Shown: positions 41,681-54,902 of the stretch, piece by piece
How the letters are laid out: every line of letters starts with the position of its first letter
How positions within the stretch are numbered: position 1 is the stretch's first letter
Source of the DNA: Rhizophagus clarus
Lineage: Eukaryota; Glomeromycota; Glomeromycetes; Glomerales; Glomeraceae
Direction: 5' to 3'
Length of the DNA: 64,000 nt
Assembly (NCBI GenBank): GCA_015698045.1
Contig: BLAL01000196.1
Location: 248,001-312,000 of the forward strand
Notes under the pieces: generated by a model
Database searches by the model: none
Told to the model about the DNA's origin: nothing
What the model saw: only the letters and a program-made list of their open reading frames with translations
Translations under genes and position numbers: made by a program

Positions 41681-43256
41681 CTTATTACTATGATAGGCGA
41701 ATATTCTTGCAACTATTTACTTAGAACTGGTGGTATCTGTGCACGGACCTGCCGTCGGCCTGAAGGATGTCATGAACATTGGAAATCTAGAAAGCGTCTT
41801 CCTTGTAATGTTTGTGGTAAGCCAACTAGCTCTGAACTCGGCCTTTGTAGGAAGCATGCTAACAGTTATTATGTGACTCAGTATATTAATAGGCTTCGTG
41901 ATAGAGCCTTAGGTACGTATAATAGGGAGTAACCTTTTCGAAAAAAATTTACACCTTTAGGTGCGGTGCATTGCAGAGGTTGACTTATCTTGTATACATG
42001 CTCCGCTTTGCTTCGCTGTCTGTGATCACTGTTTGGTAAGACTTGCCGATAGTGCGTTGCAGAGGTTAACATATTTTGGCATTCTTATTTGCCTCATATA
42101 TTGCATACATTAGAATATGGTAGCATATGGTCGAAATGATATAGCATCCATATTCGCTTCGCCCTAAAGGGCTCGCTCATATTCCTGCTATATCATTTCT
42201 CCTGTCGAATGCGTATTCACTGGCGTCGCCCTAAAGGGCTTTGCCTGCTCATACTTATTCTCCTATATCGAACGCGTATTCGTTATTGCTCTGCTCCTCC
42301 TCATGCTTGTTCTCTCTTGCTACCTAAGTAGTATGCTATTGGGAGGATTTTTTTTCACCTCATGGTTATACTTTCTCGTGAACATATCTTGTATACTTGC
42401 TCTGCCTACCCTAATGGTGAGACTTAGTTAGGTGAAATTTTTTTTTACACCTAAGGTTTGACTTTTGTCCTAATGTTTGCGTAAAGGAAATGACTTCAGA
42501 ATGGTTTCCTGTATATTAAAATATTATTGGTATGATAGAACTTATGCTATAGCTTTTTTGGTTTAGTTATTCGTATACAAAAAATTTACACCTAATGTTA
42601 GACTTAGCCGGGTGAAATTTTTTTTTACACCTAAGGTTGGACTTTTTGCCCTAATGATTGTGTAAAGGAAATGACTTCAGATTGGTTTCCTGTATATTGA
42701 AAAATATTTGTATGATAGAACTTATGCTATAGCTTTTTGGTTTAGTTATTCGTATACAAAAAAATTTACACCTAAGACAGTCTTAGGTGTAAATTTTTTA
42801 TTTTGTTTACTGCAATGAATCAGTTTTAGAATTCATTCTAGGATAACATTAAATCTGGTATGCTTATTTTGCTTGAAGGACCATCAGATGAGCATGCTCG
42901 GACACTTTGGTCCTTGATGCTCATCTGACTTTTTAGTGGCAAGCTGGATGGCATACTTTTTTTGTTATCTTATTTGGAATTAAAATTTGGCCAGCTCGTT
43001 ATCAATGATGGTGCTCTCCTTTGGCTTTTAAACATCAAATTTGGGCAAGATGGGTATGTTAACAGGATTTGAGCCTAGCTTGATTTAAAACCTGAATTCT
43101 ATATTGATTTTCGATATGTTTCTTGCTGGGCAAATATGGGTTTGATTCCTAAAATAGATTACTTAAATTTCTATATCGGGAATTAAGCTGGGAGGGGCTT
43201 ACTCCTTTTATAGCTATATGGTAATTTTGTCCCAGACCCCCCATATTTGCCCTACT
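41619..43256 (-). repeat. right terminal inverted repeat
   Basis: Mirror of 27758-29395. All hairpins and tandem units of the left TIR are present in inverse orientation. The end ...GCCCTACT is followed by TATATTTTAAAA. Confidence 0.93.
41690..41932 (+). CDS. TIR-encoded Cys/His-rich small protein, right copy
   Basis: Second copy of the 80-aa protein, identical to the left one except Leu for Pro in the segment SSE.GLCRKH. It runs outward from the TIR edge toward the tip. The conservation of the frame in both arms is a simple consequence of TIR identity, so it is not independent evidence for coding; the zinc-ligand pattern is. Confidence 0.6.
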   Translation: MIGEYSCNYLLRTGGICARTCRRPEGCHEHWKSRKRLPCNVCGKPTSSELGLCRKHANSYYVTQYINRLRDRALGTYNRE

Positions 43257-44775
43257 TATATTTTAAAAAATTATTTAATTCAAAAAATCAGTATTTAGAA
43301 AATTGATTTTAAAAAAAAGTATATTTAGAAAAATAATATTTAAAAAATTATATTATATAAACTATTTTTTATTATTTTAGCTATAATATATTATATCTTT
43401 ATATAAAATTAAAAATAATATTTTAAATTCTTTTTAATATATTAAGTAAAATTGTAAAGCAAATAAAAATACATATATTATTTTACTGAATAATATAGTT
43501 TTTTTAAGATATCATATAATATTTTTATAATATCATAAATATACTTTAAGGTTTATATTTTAAAATAATTGTATATAATAAAAAATCTTTTTGACAATTA
43601 TATTAAAATTCTATTTTTAATGCTTATCAAAATTTTATAAAAAATTATATTGTATTTATATTTTTAAAATTATTTTATAATATTTTTACAACTTTTTTAA
43701 AATATTATTAATGTATTTTTAAAATATTAATAAATTTATTTATAAATTAAATTTTTTTTTTTTTTAATAATTTATATATGCTTTTATTGATATTTAGTTC
43801 ATATATCATATAAACAATTTATCAGAAGCTATATTCACCCTAATCCTGCAGGATATGATCATCAAAATTTATAAATCAAATTTAAATAAAATTCTATATT
43901 AATTTATATTATTAAAATCATTTTTTTAACTAAATATATCAATTTACTAATTTATAAATATATACTAAACTATTTATACTATATATAATTATAGAAATAA
44001 TAATTACTAAATTTTTAATATTTAAAGAATTTTAAAAAAAATTATATAAAAAAAAAAAAAATATTAATAACTATTTATTTAAAATAATATTGATTCATTA
44101 TATTACTAATATTAATATAATATTGAATTAATATTATAAGATGTATTTTTATAGTATTATATTGATACTAAATATATATTAATACAATATCATTATATTA
44201 TGTTTATATCATATTTGTTTTATATTTTTTTAAAAAAATAATCATTATTATAATAATATTAATATAATATTGATTCAATATTTTTTTAAGTAAATATTTT
44301 ATAATATCATTTTGATATATTAAATCAATAATATACTAATATTGTTTTGATATCAAATTATTATTTTGCAAATTGATATGTATATCAATTTATTATTATT
44401 TAAAATTTTATAACTGTAATTTATCTAAAAAAATTTAAATATTTATAAAACTGATTTAATATAATTTTCAAGTATAAAATTTATTAAAAAATTATAAAAT
44501 ATAGTAATAAATTATTAAATGTATAATTTTTTTTTCTCTTATAATAAATAGAAAATTTATTAGTAATGTTAATAATAATTAATAAATAATAACTTCAAAT
44601 AAAATTAATTTCAAATATTTTTTATTTAACTCATAAGTAATATATAATAAAATGCATTTTTAGTAATAATTTGATTAATATTAATGCTAAAAATATATGA
44701 TTTTACTATTATTGAATTCCTCTTATCTTAATTTGGAATTTTCTTTTATTAATAAAATTAAAAATTTCTTTTCTT
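43257..44775. other. A+T-rich DNA without genes
   Basis: The flank of the element is nearly pure A/T with AATATTA-like words at 44050-44350. One 45-bp block at 43811-43856 (TTTATCAGAAGCTATATT) is the reverse complement of 14876-14925. No coding sequence. Confidence 0.6.
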
Positions 44776-46664
44776 TTTTTTTTTTTTTTTTTTTTTTTAG
44801 TCAAATCAAATGCATACTTTTATTAAAGTTGATTAAAAAAAACTAAAATACAAATAAATGATATACCGTCTCATCTACAGGAACCGCAGCTACAAGTGAC
44901 AAGTACCTGACATGACTAACTATCCTAGCCTATTCTCATAAGGTATAATAGGAAGTCCAGAAATAGATTTAAGGGATAAAGGAATCGAAAAATAAAAAAA
45001 AGAAATATTCTAAAAAGAAAACAAAATAAAACCAAATATATAACTAAATCAAAATGATTCCTAAGTTAAGGGCCGATAAACCTAATTAACTAAATTATAT
45101 AAATTGATCCAAAAGGGCCTTTAGTCCTGCTATTAAATGTTTCACGTCCGGCCGATTGGACTGGTTGGACTTGAAGCGAGAGTTCTTCTTGTAAGTCGAA
45201 CCAGAATTCGAGGAAGAGTTTTCTTTTTTGTTCTGGTTGTGACACCTATGGTTGTCTAAATTAGTATGTTGTTGACGAGAAGGCTTTAATTGCCTTGTAA
45301 TTTTATTGCCAGCATTGCCAAATCTAGCTGGGGGATGTTTCTTGAATCCAAGTTTGGCGGAGGAATAACGACACCACGAAAGACTAACATCATTCCAGAG
45401 TTGTGGAGTACTTATACATTTAGAAGCTTGGTCTCACGTTGCGAAGTAGCCAATCAACTTTCTCTGCCCTGAGGATTTTTTGATTACTTTGAAAGATTTC
45501 ATTCCACTCTCAGCTACAAACTTGCTGGGAGTGCAGTTGGGAAATAATATGGATTCAGTCATATCTGCAGGAATGTCAGTAATGACTGCCTGGAACTTTT
45601 CTCGTTGTTTACGTTCTGAAAGGTTCTATGACGCTGGGAACCATCTAACTGGGATACCACCTAGTCCGACAGTCCACTCGCCTCCATTGTAAGCTTTAAG
45701 GCACTCATGGTTTGGTATCAATCGAACCCTTGCTGATAAATACTTCTTATGACACCTTGTACTGATTGATACGATTTTTCCCCAGAAACTTAAGTTGCCT
45801 AGGAGAGTGTAGCTATCCCATTTGGCCAGTATATCATATACTATCAAGTCCAACAGCTGTGCCTGTTCTTCTTGCTGTGGGCAGTAACCGGTAAGGATAA
45901 GGTTAGAATTATTAAAATTATCTGCTAAATGTTCCTGTTTCCTCTTCTTATCTGGAATTATTGTGGACTGCTCAGAAGGTTTAATGTTGTCACTACTCTT
46001 CGAAGAAGTCTCTTGTTGGGGTGGAACATTGTTAAAGGTAACCACTTTAGAGCCAGAAGATGTCTGCTCAGGTGACGGTCTGCGAGGAACTATAAAGGGA
46101 TTTTCATCCTGTTGTTGTTGCTGTCGTTGGAGTTTCTTCAGCTTCTTCTTAGTAGATTTTTTCTGAGCTCTAGATAAAGGGGTGTGATTGGGTTGGGACG
46201 ATGAGAGGTACTAGATACCTTAATATTTGTGTCCCCTTGTGAGTCATCAAGATTCATCGAATCTGATTGGTATTGTATGGGTTGAGAAATTGCTATATCA
46301 GGAATAGGTTGTTGTTGTTGCACAGGGGCTGGGTTTCCAAATTTGCTGTGCAGATGTCCCAATCATGATAGCTACAATCCTTGACGAAACGACCTATACA
46401 GGTCGCTATAAAAGAAGGCAGTAGAAAGCTTTTGGATTGAGGCCTCCAAGTGTTGGTGTTTCTACCATTTGCATAACGTCCTTATTTGCACAAAGAAACA
46501 GTTTCAACAGTTCGTCGTCCATTTCTACTTGGTTGAAGAAGTCTTTGTTACGTAACATTATGTGTCCAACTGCTAGTTTAATACTTTGGAGAATATCTTC
46601 TTTCTGGTATTTAAAGAACCACTGTGGGTCGTTGTGTAATGTTTCTTGGGTCGAAGAGTCCATT
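44776..46664 (-). pseudogene. ORF1-like (RRM-type) retroposed pseudogene with poly(A)
   Basis: Best preserved of three related copies. Minus-strand order: ATG at 46663 with a helical N-terminus (MDSSTQETLHNDPQWFFKYQ), a Gln/Pro/Ser-rich linker (46362-46138), then a 139-codon open part (46045-45626) with LILTGYCPQQEEQAQLLDLI, YDILAKWDSYTLLGNLSFWG, IVSISTRCHKKYLSARVRL (RRM-like strand pair) and GGIPVRWFPAS. There TAG replaces a Trp codon, and the frame goes on as NLSERKQREKFQAVITDIPA and GYFATWDQASKCIS (a second RRM-like unit). It ends RPDVKHLIAGLKALLDQFI near 45108. A 3' tail with AATAAAAG leads to a poly(A) run, seen as T at 44777-44800. No ORF2 (endonuclease/RT) accompanies it. Confidence 0.65.
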
Positions 46665-47535
46665 TCTGTTATTTATTTGCAGTGTTTTTAACAAAATAAA
46701 CGTCCTATAGACAAAATAAAATTTTTTCTTTCCGTGAAAATTTGGTTCACAGATCTGCAGGAAAGAGTTCTTCTTTCTTTTCTTTTTGCATATTCATTTA
46801 AAATAATATTATTAATAATATATTTTTTTAAGTAATTATTTGTATAATAAGCAAAAATAAATATTAAGGAATTATATACAGTACAATATATATAATTTTT
46901 ACTATTTTAAAAGGATGAAACCCTTTACCTTCTTCATAAAATTTTGTATGCATTTCAATATATCCATTTTTAGAAAAGATTTTTGAATTCTCTTTAAGTA
47001 ATATTTGAATAAACTATAAATACAAAAGCATCACATTTCTGGTGTTTTATTATAATATTTATGTTTTAAAAGGACTAATGTTTTTCATATTCTTTCATAT
47101 TTTTCATCATAATCAGGTGAATAAAGTTTAAAGTAAGCTATCTAATCCCATCTTTATAAATGTTTAAGCAATATAGCTGATTTAGAAAATTTATTTTTAT
47201 AACAAAGAATCCATTAAAATACATAATATTTTAACTATAATTATAAAGCATAATGCATTACAAATACACATCATATTGCATCACAAATCTAAAAAATAAA
47301 AGCTCAAGTTGTAAGTGAATAATAAATACTTTATTAATATATAATAATTACAATAAATGCTAAAAGCTATATTATATAATAGTTAAGTGTAATTATATTC
47401 ACAGTAAAAATTACAGCAAGAATTATAAGCAAGAAGTACAGCAAAAAAAATAGCAACCACTACAGCTAAAAACGCAACTAAATTATTTGTCAATTTTATG
47501 ATAATCAGCTTCAAAACAGTTCTTGTTTACTGAAA
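46665..47535. other. A+T-rich DNA without genes
   Basis: Simple intergenic sequence; nothing recognisable except a short GC-neutral leader just upstream of the ORF1-like start (46700-46790). Confidence 0.5.
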
Positions 47536-47539
47536 ATAC

Positions 47540-47990
47540 CTATATGGTATGAATCAATAATGCCTCTTTTTTATCAAGCTTCATTTGATTTCTGTACTTC
47601 ACAATACTAACATTAAATTTATCATCAGTCATTTTCAGAAATCTGGTATTACTATCAAATTGACTCAATGAATCTCGTGCAATGATATAAGGTGTAAGTA
47701 AATTCTTAAGATTATACTTCTTGATCAACTTACAAATTTTCAAGAAGACATTTGGATTCTTGATAAGTTTTTCAAGGGTATACTTTATTATAATATTTAT
47801 TGAATACTCAAATATTGACAATTTGCCATTATTCTCAAGTAATCAATTAGCAGAATAAGTTTCATTAGTTGGGAATTCTGCTGAAGTAATGAAGATTGGG
47901 ACTGAAATCTTTCAATTATCACTTTTTCTTTGTTCACTTATATATGATGATAGACCAATCAAACTCCAAATTCAAAAGAATGTTCTTTAG
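47540..47990 (-). pseudogene. unknown decayed gene fragment
   Basis: A 93-codon open frame (47821-47540, MSIFEYSINIIIKYTLEKLI ... KKEALLIHTI) continues upstream in related frames as YISEQRKSDN-stop-KISVPIFITSAEFPTN and YSAN-stop-LLENNGK. Both internal stops are TGA and could be former Trp codons. The helical IIKYTLEKLIKNP.VFLKICK pattern recalls repeat proteins of large fungal families, but I cannot name it. Confidence 0.35.
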
Positions 47991-49115
47991 TAATAGAAAA
48001 GATTTTTTCTAAGAGTTCTTGGATGGTAGAGAATTTTTATAAGATTTTTGAGGTGATGCAAACCTCTGGAAGAGCATTATATTTAACAGGATTGAATTTC
48101 GTAAAATTAATTGGATTAATCATGTACATTTTGAAAATAATTTGGGGTTTTTGCAATAGAAAGGTACAAAACTTAAAAAAAAATAAAAATTTAATTAACA
48201 TTAAATTTATACTTATTTTAGTATAAAAAACATAATTAGTATATAAAGTAAATTTAAAATTTTTTTTAAGTTTCGTACTTTTTTATTGCAAAGACCTCAT
48301 TTATTTATGAACAACTTTTGTTTTGAAAGGTTTCTTTAAATACCTTCACATCTACTAGAGATTTATTTATGAATATAGAATTATTTTACAAAAAGTCTAA
48401 TAGATATAAAAACAGTTTGAATGTACTTATCTGAATTTGATTAAAAAATGCATAATTCTTAAAATTTGATGATATCTATTGTTTAATTAAGAAATAAACT
48501 TAATTTTGCAGTCACATAGATGGGTCAGAAGATCATTTACATTTAGAAACATTACACAAAACCATCTAATTTTCCTATTGTAAAATCAAGATTCTCTTAT
48601 AAAAATGATTATTCCAGATAATTTTTCTTCAAATAAAATTCCCACGAAAGTTTTTTATATGTAATTTAATGTATTCTATCTATACCAAATCAGTCTGTGT
48701 ACAAGAAATTTAATTTTACGCTATATTTTTATCTAGAAATAACTGATAACAAAAAATAAAATTAATTTATTAGTATTGCATTTTACATAGAGATATGATC
48801 CAATCATTCAGAATCCTGTCATCCTGTTAAAATCTGAATTTAAACCATAATTTGGATTGAGTTTTTTTGAAAGGATAATATGCGTATTACAAAAATTTTG
48901 ACAGAATTTTCATCAGATCATCCATATAAATTCGTTCAATCTGGTGAATATGATTAGTTAATTAATATGAGTTTAAATTCCTAATCAGCAGTAAAAAATG
49001 CATATATTTATTATACAAAAAAATTAAGAATGCAATACATGATGTAAAATAAAAATTGCGCATTATTTATTTCTATTTACAATCTACATAAATAATATAA
49101 TAAATAATAATAATA
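47991..49115. other. A+T-rich DNA without clear genes
   Basis: An open frame at 48023-48226 has no motif and biased composition. 48780-48960 has ordinary complexity (GATCCAATCATTCAGAATCC) but no reading frame. Probably the 5' part of the hAT element at 49116 or its flank. Confidence 0.4.
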
Positions 49116-51862
49116 ATGGCTGAAATTGAAGGAACTCATAATAATAGTAATATAAAAATTGAGCAACTAAACCAAAAAAGACTAAAATTAAATAAAAGAC
49201 GTAAAGAAAGTAAAATTAAAAGTTGGATTTGTAAATTTTTTGAGCTTAGTTTTAAGGAAGGAGTACGATATGCAGTTTGTAAAGTAGAAGAAGTAGTTAG
49301 AAAGGAATGTAAAAAGACTTATAAGATAGGAACGTTAACTAGTAATTGTTCTGACCATTTTGTAAATATTTATGGAATAACTCAAGAATATGAGAAGGTC
49401 AATGTGAGTAAATTTTATTATTATTTTCTTAATTATACAAATTAAATCTTAAATATATTATACTTTTTATTAAAAAAAAAGATCAATCAAAATCAAAATA
49501 TTAAAGATGCTTTTTCTAAAATAATTCATCATCAAAAATCATATTAATTTGAATTATGTTAGCATCTTACAAATTAGATCATATGTGATTCTCAGCCACT
49601 TACAGTCCTTGAAAGTCTAGCATTTAAACAACTAATTTTTCAATTAGATCTGAAATTTCAAATGTTCAATCCAAAATATATTAAGTTACTTATTCATAAG
49701 GCATATAATTACTCAAAGTCGTTAATTATGGAAAAATTGGAAAAAGATACTAATGCAGTATCTTTAACTTGTGATCTTTGAACAGGATGTAATCATCAAG
49801 GGTTTCTAGAAATAACTTGTTCATTTCTTGATCCTGAATTTCAACTTCATGTAATTATTCTTTCAGTTTAATATATTCTATATCTCCATACAGCTGATCA
49901 TATCAGTGATACATTACTTACAGTATTAGATGAATGGGAACTTCAGAATAAAACTTTTATAATAACTATAAATAATGGTTCTAATATGCAAAAAGCTATC
50001 AAAGATTTAGAATTGGCAGCAGATAATATAATGTGACAGCCTTGTATTACCCACATATTACAGCTTATAGTCAGAAAAAGTCTGACGCCTATTAAATTAT
50101 TAGTTGGTCATGCTAAACATCTTATTGATTTTTTTGAGTCTAAAGCAATCAGAACATCTTGAAAAAATTACATAAATTATAATTTGATAATTATATTATA
50201 GAATATAATGTAATCATTAAATTATATTCTATAATATAATCATTAAATATAGAAAAATGGTTGGATGACTCAGCACTTCAAGAATCACTAATGCGAACAA
50301 AGACAGCCTTACAAGAAGGATGGAATGAACCAAAGGCAAATTGGAGAATTGAAATATATACAGACGGGTCACTCACCAAGACACGGTGTACTAACACGAT
50401 GTCGCATTACAAGAGTGACAGCCACCAGGTTTTCATGGGGCGGAAATGTATATCAGGGACCATTTAGATCAAGAATTTAAGATAGTGGCAAATATTAGGT
50501 ACTGGCCATCGTCAACCAGAACTGAGATATGTGCGATATTAATTGCTTTAATGGCAGTTCTGAAACTAGCACAAGTGGTCATTTATACAGATAGTCAATG
50601 TACAATTGACGACATCACTACTTGGAACAAGAAATCAGCTTGAGCTAAAGAAAAAACTACTAACCATTGCATTTTATTTAGAATTGCTCAGATAGTTAGG
50701 GAAAAAATGATTAATTTAGAGGTTATCAAAGTGAAAGGGCATTCAAATATAGCAGGGAATGAAGAGGCGGATAACACTGGTCAAAATCGATGCTATCGGG
50801 TACATATCAGGTACATATTAGCTACCTGATATGTACCTAATATGTATGAAATATGTGTATGCTATTTAATAATACTACACATATTGGGTACCCGATATGT
50901 ACCTGTCGGATGCAGAAAATCGGTGACATATAACATACATATCAGGTACATTTCTCATACATATTGGGTAGTTAAATATCGGTTACATATCATAGATTTA
51001 TTGGGTACCCGATATATTTTAAAAAAATATCAGACAGATATTATACACTTATTGGATAGTGCTAATAAGTATCCTATATATACCCGATATGTATCCTATT
51101 TGTATTTGAAATATAAGCATAATTTCATAATTTTCACACATATCGGATAGCCGAAAAGTATAGCATTTATAGGGCATTAATAGTAGTAGATTTATAATTT
51201 AAATACAATTGTAATTTAAAAGTAATTTAATTCATTTAATTGTAATTACTGAAAGTTTTATTTATATTTTCAATTGATAATAAAAAAAAATATTATACAA
51301 AAAATATTATAAAAAAAATTCACTACTCTTTACACAAATTTACAATTAATGTTCACTTGTTTGCTTGTTTTCATTTCATTATATCTATTTAATTTGAAAG
51401 AAAGTAAAATATTAGTAATAAAAGTGTTAGTATGAATATTAGTAGAAGTGTTAGCAAAAGAAAAGGAACATTAATAAAAAAATTTTTACATTAGAAAGTG
51501 TTAGTATTAATGTTAGTATGAAAGTTAGTAGAAGTAGAAAAGGAACGTCAATAAAAAAAAATATAAAGTATAAGTATTAATATTAGTGTTAATGTTAGTA
51601 GAAGTGTTAATAAAAGTAAGGAATAAAAAATGTTTAACAGTAGAACATTGTTAGTAGGAACGTTAGTAGGAGGAAACACATTAGAAAAAAATATTAGTAA
51701 GAGTGTTAACAGGATGGAAAAAGAAATTTCAACAAAAAATGTACCTTTGTATTTATTTCTTAGAAAAACCAATAAAGTAAAAAACTTTATAGTAGAACAC
51801 TGTTTAGGACGTTAGTGAGAAGAAATACATTGGAAAAATATATTAATAAGAGTATTAAGAAT

Positions 51863-52279
51863 AACATAATAATGGGAAAAGAAATTTCAACAAAAAATAT
51901 ACCTTTATCTTTATTTTTTAGATAAAAACAATAAAGTAAAAATTTGAGAGAGAGAGAAAAAAGTTTTGAAAAAAAAAAAATGATAAATAAATAATTAAAT
52001 CGTGATCGTGCAATTACATGATCAATAAAATTATCAATTTTTATTGGTTATTTGGGTAATATTATAAATAACATAATAATGGGAAAAGAAATTTCAACAA
52101 AAAATATACCTTTATCTTTATTTTTTAGACAAAACAATAAAGTAAAAATTTGAGAGAGAGAGAAAAAGTTTTTGAAAAAAAAAAAAAAAAAAAATACGAT
52201 AAATAAATAATTAAATCATGATCGTGCAATCACATGATCAACAAAATTATCAATTTTTATTGGTTATTTGGGTAATATT
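51863..52279. repeat. two tandem approx. 208-bp copies
   Basis: ACATAATAATGGGAAAAGAA to TTATTTGGGTAATATTA occurs twice in succession, differing by a few substitutions and A-run lengths. Copy 1 of the transposon has a single equivalent at about 9360-9525, so the duplication is specific to this copy. Confidence 0.8.
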
Positions 52280-54370
52280 ATATTCAGCTACATCAGCCAC
52301 AAAATCGGTCACCTATCAAATGCACAAGTCAATATTAGCGAAGAAGCACAAACTTGATTATTCACTATTCATGCTCAACTTGAGTTGATAAAATTATTAA
52401 AAAATCACTGATTTTATTAAATTTATAAGAATTTTTATAATTAATTAAAGATGATTAAATTAAGTTTTACTACCGATTTCATTATAACGTTACCAACTTT
52501 TTTGTTAATCTTAGATATTTTATTTTGAATTTAAATTGTTCGCTTTGAACTCGAGTTGAACTTGAGTTTAACTCAAGTTTAACTCGTTCGCTCAAGATTT
52601 TTGTGTAATGTATTGTAGATCTGTAATTGTTTTATTTGTAGTCTATAATTGGCAAAAGCTTATTATAAACCAAAATAAAAAACACTATTTATTTACATAT
52701 CTGTATTATTAGATTTTACCTTTTTTAGATTTGATATATAATTAAAAAGAAGACTTTTATCTTGATATTTTGGAATCACGATCATAACAATTGACTTTAG
52801 GTTGAGTTTAACTTGTTTATTGTGATTGATTGTATTGTAGATCTGTATCTGTATTATAATTAATATAAAGAAGACAGATCATAACAATTATGACATATTT
52901 GAGAAATTAGAACAATTTACGTAAATGTTCTTGAAGGGTAATTAATATAATAATACAAGGTGATAAAAAATTGTTTATAAAAAGAAGTTTCATCTTTTTT
53001 TTTTTTCTTACAATAAATTTGTTGTCATTATTTTTTATTATTATATATTCTTTTTCTTAAAATACCCGCAAATTGGACTGATACAATAACTGAATATTTA
53101 ATAAGATATAGGAGGTAAAAAAATTAAATAAAAACTAATAAATAACTTTGATCATATTCTAGTTTTTTTTTCTCTTACGTTTCCTGATCTAAAAATTAAA
53201 TAAATAATGTAAAGGAGAAGGAACAACTACTACCATGACATATCCGGAAGGGACCGCTCTGAATTCTGGGAGAGCCTAGCTCGAAGAATTTGAAGACAGT
53301 TCTGCGTGAGGTTCACTGGCCAACAGGTAGAAAGAAAGTGGAGAAACTTGGTCAGGAATTTTAATGTTAGTAAAATAATAATAAATCATAAAAAAAAAAA
53401 TAAAAAAAAATAAAAAATTAATAGTATTAACATTTTTAGAATTTCTGTGAATGGAGGAATGGTGCGCAAAATAGAAGGTAGTCCTGGGAAGGAGAAAGAT
53501 ATTATAGGCAGTTCCGCACAAGGTTTTGGGACAGACCTGGTAATTATTAAGAATTTTTTTAATTTATATTTAAGTTATTTAAGTTCTAAATTTATATATA
53601 TTTCTTAGGGAACTATCACAGTCGTAGGCGGCGTAGAAACACTGCGCATCGGCGGCCTCAGAATCTGTAAATTATATTTTTTTATTTTTATTTTTTTTTA
53701 TTTTGTATTTTTTATATTTTATTTTTATTTTTATTTTTTATTTAAATTTTTATATTTTTATTATTTTTATTTTTTATTTTTTATTATCTTTTATTATTAT
53801 TATTTTTTATTAAATATATATATATTTTATATAGTCATCTAATTATTATTTTAATATTTTTACTATTTTATAATTTGATTTGATATCGGCCTATATTCAA
53901 CTGAAATTAAAAAATTCGACCTCAATTATAAGTAATTAAAGCTTATTATAATAAATTGCTTTTATTTAAACATTCATTTTTTTTTATTAAAGTATTAATT
54001 AAATAAACAATCTGTTGTCATATATTATATAATATATTGTAATGATGAAATGTCTCCAATAAATTTTTAAAAAAGGTACATTTAGGCGTGACAGATCTAA
54101 TACCGCTGATTCTTCCAAAATGTTACTAAAATCTTTCCATATATCAAATTGAGAGAACTAATCTATCAATTTACAATATAAAATCTTGAAATAATCTTTC
54201 ACATTTTCAAAATACATGATCAAACTCATTTTTGCTAAACTGCCGAAACCTTTTGGCATTTACATGCAATAGTTTCGGCATTTTAATTTAATTTGACGAT
54301 CATTGATTATCATTATCAATCTATTTTTACGGTTTTTTAAACTATGATTTTTTTTTTATTTTTTTTTTAG

Positions 54371-54902
54371 GTTGCTGGACTCCCAGACTTGGAATGTAAG
54401 TTGGAAGGGGTGGGGAAATTTTTTTTTAATATTAAAGAAATGTTACTAACGTTTCTTTATTTTTTTTAGGTTGCCAGCCTTCTTGGACGAACCGGACTTG
54501 GGAAATGTAAGTTGGAAAGGGTGGTGATTTTTTTTTAATATTAAAGAAACGTTACTAATGTTTCTTTCTTTATTTTTTTTAGGTTGCCGGCCTTCTTGGA
54601 TGAACCAGACTTGGGAATGTAAGTTAGAAAGGGCGGGAGATTTTTTTTTAATATTAAAGAAACGTTACTAATGTTTCTTTCTTTATTTTTTTTAGGTTGC
54701 CGGTCTTCTTGGACGAACCGGACTTGAGAATGTAAGTTGGAAAGAGTGGTGATTTTTTTTTAATGTTAAAGAAACGTTACTAATATTTCTTTCTTTATTT
54801 TTTTCAGATTGCTGGACTTTGGACTTGAAATGTAAGGAGGGAAGGAGGGATATTTTTTGAATATTAAAGAAACAGTTTTAACGTTTCTTTTATTTATTTT
54901 AG
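54371..54902 (+). repeat. tandem micro-exon-like array, CACTA-like copy 2
   Basis: Same organisation as 11110-11656. Candidate exons 54371-54395 (25 nt), 54470-54506 (37), 54583-54618 (36), 54696-54731 (36) and 54808-54831 (24), each between TTTTTTAG/TTTCAG and GTAAGT/GTAAGG. The spacers have GTTACTAACG or GTTACTAATG at the centre of an inverted repeat. Confidence 0.7.

Larger units (their letters stand above)
27758..43256. mobile_element. Polinton/Maverick-like element with Gag-protease cassette
   Basis: 15,499 bp bounded by 1,638-bp inverted repeats that start AGTAGGGCAAATATGG. The 5' AG and 3' CT ends match those reported for Polintons. TATAT occurs directly outside both ends (27753-27757 and 43257-43261), a possible 5-bp target duplication, weak because the site is A+T-rich; the usual Polinton duplication is 6 bp. 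Inside are protein-primed DNA polymerase B and a DDE integrase, the two hallmark genes. No reading frame resembles a double-jelly-roll major capsid protein, minor capsid protein, FtsK-like ATPase or adenovirus-type cysteine protease. A Gag-like/zinc-knuckle/retropepsin series occupies 30888-34194 instead. The near-identical TIRs and the intact polymerase and integrase suggest recent activity. Confidence 0.88.
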
